A DNA stretch of 7,860 nucleotides from an uncultured Collinsella sp. (GTDB lineage: Bacteria; Actinomycetota; Coriobacteriia; Coriobacteriales; Coriobacteriaceae), in contig CABRGB010000072.1 in the NCBI GenBank assembly GCA_902470345.1, positions 1-7,860 on the forward strand. Reading direction: 5' to 3'. Under the pieces are notes generated by a model. That model was not told the DNA's origin. It did not search any database and saw only the letters and a program-made list of their open reading frames with translations. Position 1 is the first letter of the stretch. Each line of letters starts with the position of its first letter. This document shows, in pieces, positions 5,322 through 7,860 of the stretch. A program made the position numbers and the translations under genes.

Positions 5322-6155
5322 ATGGCAACCGCAACCAAGGACGTGTCCCTGAACAAGAAGGTCAGCCAGTTCTTCTGGCGCTCCTGGGCCATCCAGGCCT
5401 CTTGGAACTACGAGCGTCAGATGAACATGGGCTTCCTCTACGGCATGGTTCCCACGCTCGATCGCCTCTATCCGGATGAGTCCGACCCCAAGCAGCTCGC
5501 TGCTAAGAAAGAGGCTTACCACCGTCACATGGCGTTCTACAACTGCACCCCGCAGACGAGCGCTTTCATCCTGGGCCTCTCCGCCTCCATGGAGGAGGAG
5601 TACGCCAAGGATCCCGAGAACTTCGATCCCGATTCGATCAACGCGGTCAAGACCTCCCTCATGGGTCCGCTTTCCGGCATCGGTGACTCCTTCTTCCAGG
5701 GCACCATCCGCGTTATCGCCTTTGGCCTGGGCGTTCAGCTGGCTCAGCAGGGCTCCATCATGGGCCCGATCCTGGCCATGCTCATCTCCATCGTCCCCTC
5801 TGTGCTGATCACCTGGTTCGCAGCCAAGATGGGCTATCAGGGCGGCCACGAGTACCTGAGCAAGCTTCAGGGCGGCGACCTCATGGAGAAGCTCATGTAT
5901 GTCTGCGGCATCGTGGGCCTTATGTCCGTGGGCGGCATGATCGCTACGCTGATCGGCGCCACCACCCCGCTGCAGTTCGCTGAGGGCACCGTCGTTATCC
6001 AGGACATCCTGGACGGCATGATGCCCCAGATGATTTCCCTTGGCCTCACCGGCCTTATGTACTGGCTCATCAAGAAGAACGTCAACACCGGTTGGCTTCT
6101 CGTGATCGCCATCGTGGGCGGCATCGCCCTCTCCGCGGCCGGCATCCTGGCCTAG
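5322..6155 (+). CDS. PTS mannose/fructose/sorbose-family EIID
   Basis: The second membrane subunit of the translocation complex, 277 residues, normal for the family. The N-terminal region has RSWAIQASWNYERQMNMGFL (20-39), matching the family's conserved R-S-x3-Q-x-S-x-NYER stretch. The central signature SLMGPLSGIGDSFFQGTIR (112-130) is diagnostic. C-terminal hydrophobic segments follow at about 191-213, 233-250 and 257-277. The ATG at 5322 is chosen because AAGGAGGA overlaps the end of the EIIC stop codon seven nucleotides upstream; in-frame starts further upstream would overlap EIIC. The gene is translationally close to EIIC. It ends the contiguous PTS block, and the second deglycase follows after 199 nt. 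Confidence 0.94.
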   Translation: MATATKDVSLNKKVSQFFWRSWAIQASWNYERQMNMGFLYGMVPTLDRLYPDESDPKQLAAKKEAYHRHMAFYNCTPQTSAFILGLSASMEEEYAKDPENFDPDSINAVKTSLMGPLSGIGDSFFQGTIRVIAFGLGVQLAQQGSIMGPILAMLISIVPSVLITWFAAKMGYQGGHEYLSKLQGGDLMEKLMYVCGIVGLMSVGGMIATLIGATTPLQFAEGTVVIQDILDGMMPQMISLGLTGLMYWLIKKNVNTGWLLVIAIVGGIALSAAGILA

Positions 6156-6180
6156 TCGCGACCAAGCGTCTAACCGCTTT

Positions 6181-6224
6181 CCCCCGGGGGCCTGCCTGGC
6201 ATCCCATACCCCAGGCAGGCTTCC
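6181..6224 (+). other. Intercistronic hairpin between EIID and the second SIS gene
   Basis: GCCTGCCTGG (6190-6199) pairs perfectly with CCAGGCAGGC (6211-6220) around an 11-nt loop. The RNA stem can grow to about 14 bp with 6186-6189 and 6221-6224 using two G-U pairs. A 10-bp palindrome CCCCCGGGGG (6181-6190) abuts it. Only TTCCATT follows, so full termination is unlikely. Partial termination or 3'-end protection would set the ratio of transporter to deglycase mRNA. Confidence 0.55.
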
Positions 6225-6231
6225 ATTCCCA

Positions 6232-6264
6232 AAATGCGACAATGGGACAGTCCCCTTGTCGCAT
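6232..6264. repeat. Palindromic unit with TGGGAC core, related to the 2114-2197 element
   Basis: ATGCGACAA (6234-6242) pairs with TTGTCGCAT (6256-6264), and inside them GGGA (6244-6247) pairs with TCCC (6251-6254). The order AAATG-N6-TGGG(G)AC matches the unit beginning at 2111, although the stem sequences differ. This points to a family of small palindromes with conserved core and compensating stem changes, as in REP-type elements. It lies in the spacer before the second SIS gene. Confidence 0.55.
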
Positions 6265-6354
6265 CCTCAACGGGCCGGCGACTCGGTCCAAACCACGGTA
6301 ACCCTGCGAGCGCCCGGCAATGTGGCGCCGCAAAAATCGAAAGGAATGTGTCAG

Positions 6355-7338
6355 ATGTACGAGATCGACCTTAACCTCCCTAAGCAGATCGTCGCTGACG
6401 TCCTGTCCAACCACGAGATCCACAGCGTCGCCTTCGTCGGCTGCGGTGCTTCCATGTCCGACCTTTACCCCGCCAAGTACTTCCTGGCCAACAACACGGA
6501 CAAGCTGAACGTTCAGATCTTCACCGCTAACGAGTTCAACTACGACACGCCTTCCTGGGTCAACGAGCACACCTTCGTGATCACCTGCTCCCTCGGTGGC
6601 TCCACGCCCGAGACCGTCGAGGCCAACAAGACCGCCAAGAAGCACAACTGCCCGGTCGTCTCCCTCACCAACAAGGCTGGCTCCGCTCTGACCGTCGACG
6701 CTGACTACGTCATCGTTCACGGCTTCCACGCCAACTTCGCTGCCAAGTGCGAGAAGCCCGGCTACGCCATCGCTCTTGCTGTCGAGATCCTTCAGCAGAC
6801 CGAGGGCTATGACCACTACGAGGACATGATCACCGGCCTCACCAACGTCTTCGAGCTCTGCGAGAACGCCGCTCAGTCCTGCAAGAAGCTCGCCAAGAAG
6901 TTCGCCGAGGACTTCAAGGACGACAAGATGATCTACTTCATGGCTTCCGGTGCCTCCGAGAAGATGGCTTATTCTCACGCCGCCTTCCTGTTCACCGAGA
7001 TGCAGTGGATCGACGCCGCTGCCTACAACACCGGTGAGTACTTCCACGGCCCGTTCGAGGTTTCCACCGAGGGTAAGCCCTACGTCTTCTTCATGTCCGA
7101 TGGCGCTACCCGTCCGATGGACGCCCGCGCCCTCACCTTCCTTAAGCGCATGGGCGCCAAGGTCGCTCTGATCGACTCCAAGGACTACGGCCTGGCTGAC
7201 GCCGTGCCCGCGAGCGTCGTCACCTACTTCAACCCGCTGCTGCACCTCGCCGTTATGCGTGAGTACGGCAACCAGATCGCCGAGGCCCGTCAGCACCCGC
7301 TGACCATGCGTCGCTACATGTGGAAGCTTTCCTACTAA
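6355..7338 (+). CDS. SIS-domain sugar-phosphate deglycase, FraB/GfrE/GfrF-like (paralogue 2)
   Basis: A cytoplasmic 327-residue enzyme with two SIS folds, about 18-155 and 185-315. It has the complete phosphate-binding loop S79-L-G-G-S-T-P-E-T87, the motif LQQTEGYDHY (146-155), and the E215/H231 pair (TEMQWI and GEYFHGPFE) that matches FraB E214/H230 in identity and spacing. The end, EARQHPLTMRRYMWKLSY, closely resembles FraB. Expected reaction: Amadori or Heyns product 6-phosphate plus water to amino acid and hexose 6-phosphate. The start at 6355 is preferred over 6346 and 6256 because AAGGA (6341-6345) is nine nucleotides upstream of it. No promoter is evident in the spacer, so it is probably read through from the PTS genes. 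Codon bias is strong. Compared with paralogue 1 it is closer to the standard family pattern; exact substrate is unknown. Confidence 0.9.
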   Translation: MYEIDLNLPKQIVADVLSNHEIHSVAFVGCGASMSDLYPAKYFLANNTDKLNVQIFTANEFNYDTPSWVNEHTFVITCSLGGSTPETVEANKTAKKHNCPVVSLTNKAGSALTVDADYVIVHGFHANFAAKCEKPGYAIALAVEILQQTEGYDHYEDMITGLTNVFELCENAAQSCKKLAKKFAEDFKDDKMIYFMASGASEKMAYSHAAFLFTEMQWIDAAAYNTGEYFHGPFEVSTEGKPYVFFMSDGATRPMDARALTFLKRMGAKVALIDSKDYGLADAVPASVVTYFNPLLHLAVMREYGNQIAEARQHPLTMRRYMWKLSY

Positions 7339-7372
7339 TCACAAGTAAGTAGACCTTACGGGTTGATTGAGA

Positions 7373-7404
7373 GGGGATGGGGTTTGCGCCCCGTCCCCTT
7401 TTTT
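7373..7404 (+). terminator. Strong intrinsic terminator of the PTS-deglycase operon
   Basis: GGGGATGGGG (7373-7382) pairs with CCCCGTCCCC (7389-7398), ten pairs with one U-G, around the 6-nt loop TTTGCG. Six T residues follow at 7399-7404. It lies 34 nt after the stop codon and separates the operon from the HAD gene. Confidence 0.92.
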
Positions 7405-7424
7405 GTTCTTGAGAGGAGATGCGT

Positions 7425-7860
7425 ATGATCAAGGCAGTGCTGTTCGACATGGACGGCGTGCTGGTCGATACCGAGTGGTTCTACAACCGTCGTCGCGTGG
7501 CGTTTATGGAAGAGAAGGGGTTCCACTTTGACGAGATCCCCGATCTTTCGGGGTCTAACGAGCCTGCCATTTGGGAGGCGCTGGTGCCCGACGATGTTGA
7601 GCTGCGCGAGCGTCTGCGCGTGGAGTACAAGCAAGTCTACAGCCCGGTCCACCCCGTTCCGTATGCCGAGCTGCTCAACGAGCAGACGGAGCCGGTGATG
7701 CGCAAGCTGCACGAGCGTGGCGTGAAGTGTGCCATCGCGAGCTCGTCCTATCGCGAGCTGATCGACGAGCTGGTGGAGATTGCCGGCATCGCCGACGTGC
7801 TGGATTACACCATCAGCGGTCACGAGTGCAGTGCGTTTAAGCCCGACCCCGAGATCTACC
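7425..7860 (+). CDS. HAD-superfamily hydrolase, beta-phosphoglucomutase-like (3' end outside window)
   Basis: The first 145 codons are visible, with no stop before the window edge. The start MIKAVLFDMDGVLVDTE carries HAD motif I with nucleophile D8 and acid D10; motif II is the serine in CAIASSS (S106-S108); motif III is K139 in FKPDPEIY. The four-helix cap (about 17-90) makes it a class I member of the phosphoglucomutase/phosphatase-like group. Motif IV lies beyond the window. Start 7425 has GAGAGGAG six nucleotides upstream; an in-frame ATG at 7419 would add only two residues and sits too close to that site. The strong terminator just upstream means it is a separate transcription unit. Codon use is less biased than in the operon. 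It may dephosphorylate or isomerise a sugar phosphate, but a link to the deglycase pathway rests only on position. Confidence 0.88.
   Translation, partial: MIKAVLFDMDGVLVDTEWFYNRRRVAFMEEKGFHFDEIPDLSGSNEPAIWEALVPDDVELRERLRVEYKQVYSPVHPVPYAELLNEQTEPVMRKLHERGVKCAIASSSYRELIDELVEIAGIADVLDYTISGHECSAFKPDPEIY

Noticed and set aside
6256..6354. Upstream in-frame starts for the second SIS gene (33 or 3 extra residues)
   Set aside because: The longer version would translate the palindromic spacer and lacks a ribosome-binding site; the start at 6355 has AAGGA at good spacing and fits family length.
6082..7296. Minus-strand open frame of about 404 codons opposite the second SIS gene
   Set aside because: Same codon-bias shadow; no recognisable domain, and the opposite strand has a complete deglycase with ribosome-binding site and terminator.

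Overview
The window looks like a high-GC gut actinobacterium, most likely Collinsella or a close relative in the Coriobacteriia. This is inferred from the strongly GC-ending codon use, the mannose-family PTS genes in a high-GC background, and the short GC-rich intergenic palindromes. No rRNA, tRNA, CRISPR array or insertion sequence was seen.

Layout. (1) A GntR/HutC-family repressor gene lies on the minus strand (85-807) and ends in its own intrinsic terminator (about 11-47). (2) A divergent regulatory region (808-1012) carries three perfect copies of TTGTATGC. (3) A first SIS-domain sugar-phosphate deglycase gene (1013-2005) is followed by two large inverted repeats (2042-2200). (4) An EamA/DMT-family permease gene starts with TTG (2288-3370). 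(5) A promoter region (3371-3553) carries several repeat motifs. (6) A mannose-family PTS operon follows: a fused EIIA-EIIB (3554-4477), EIIC (4514-5308) and EIID (5322-6155). After a 199-nt spacer with hairpins comes a second SIS deglycase (6355-7338), closed by a strong terminator (7373-7404). (7) A HAD-family hydrolase gene begins at 7425 and runs off the window.

How the genes fit together. EIIAB, EIIC and EIID would import a sugar conjugate and phosphorylate it during transport. Each SIS protein keeps a Glu and a His, 16 residues apart, that match the catalytic pair known in the Amadori deglycase FraB, and each ends in RRYMWKL-x-Y. This is the logic of the gfr (glucoselysine/fructoselysine) PTS: uptake as the 6-phosphate, then cleavage to an amino acid plus a hexose 6-phosphate. 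The best inference is therefore a catabolic locus for Amadori or Heyns products (fructosamines/glucosamines of amino acids), with GntR sensing a phosphorylated intermediate. No separate sugar kinase is seen, as expected for a PTS route. The permease may move the released amino acid or a related compound, which is a guess from position and a shared promoter motif. The exact substrate cannot be read from sequence.

The most interesting points are two deglycase paralogues in separate transcription units, one with a shortened phosphate-binding loop; a 16-bp motif shared by the permease and PTS promoters; the TTGTATGC operator array; and a family of small palindromes with a constant TGGG(G)AC core but different, self-complementary stems.
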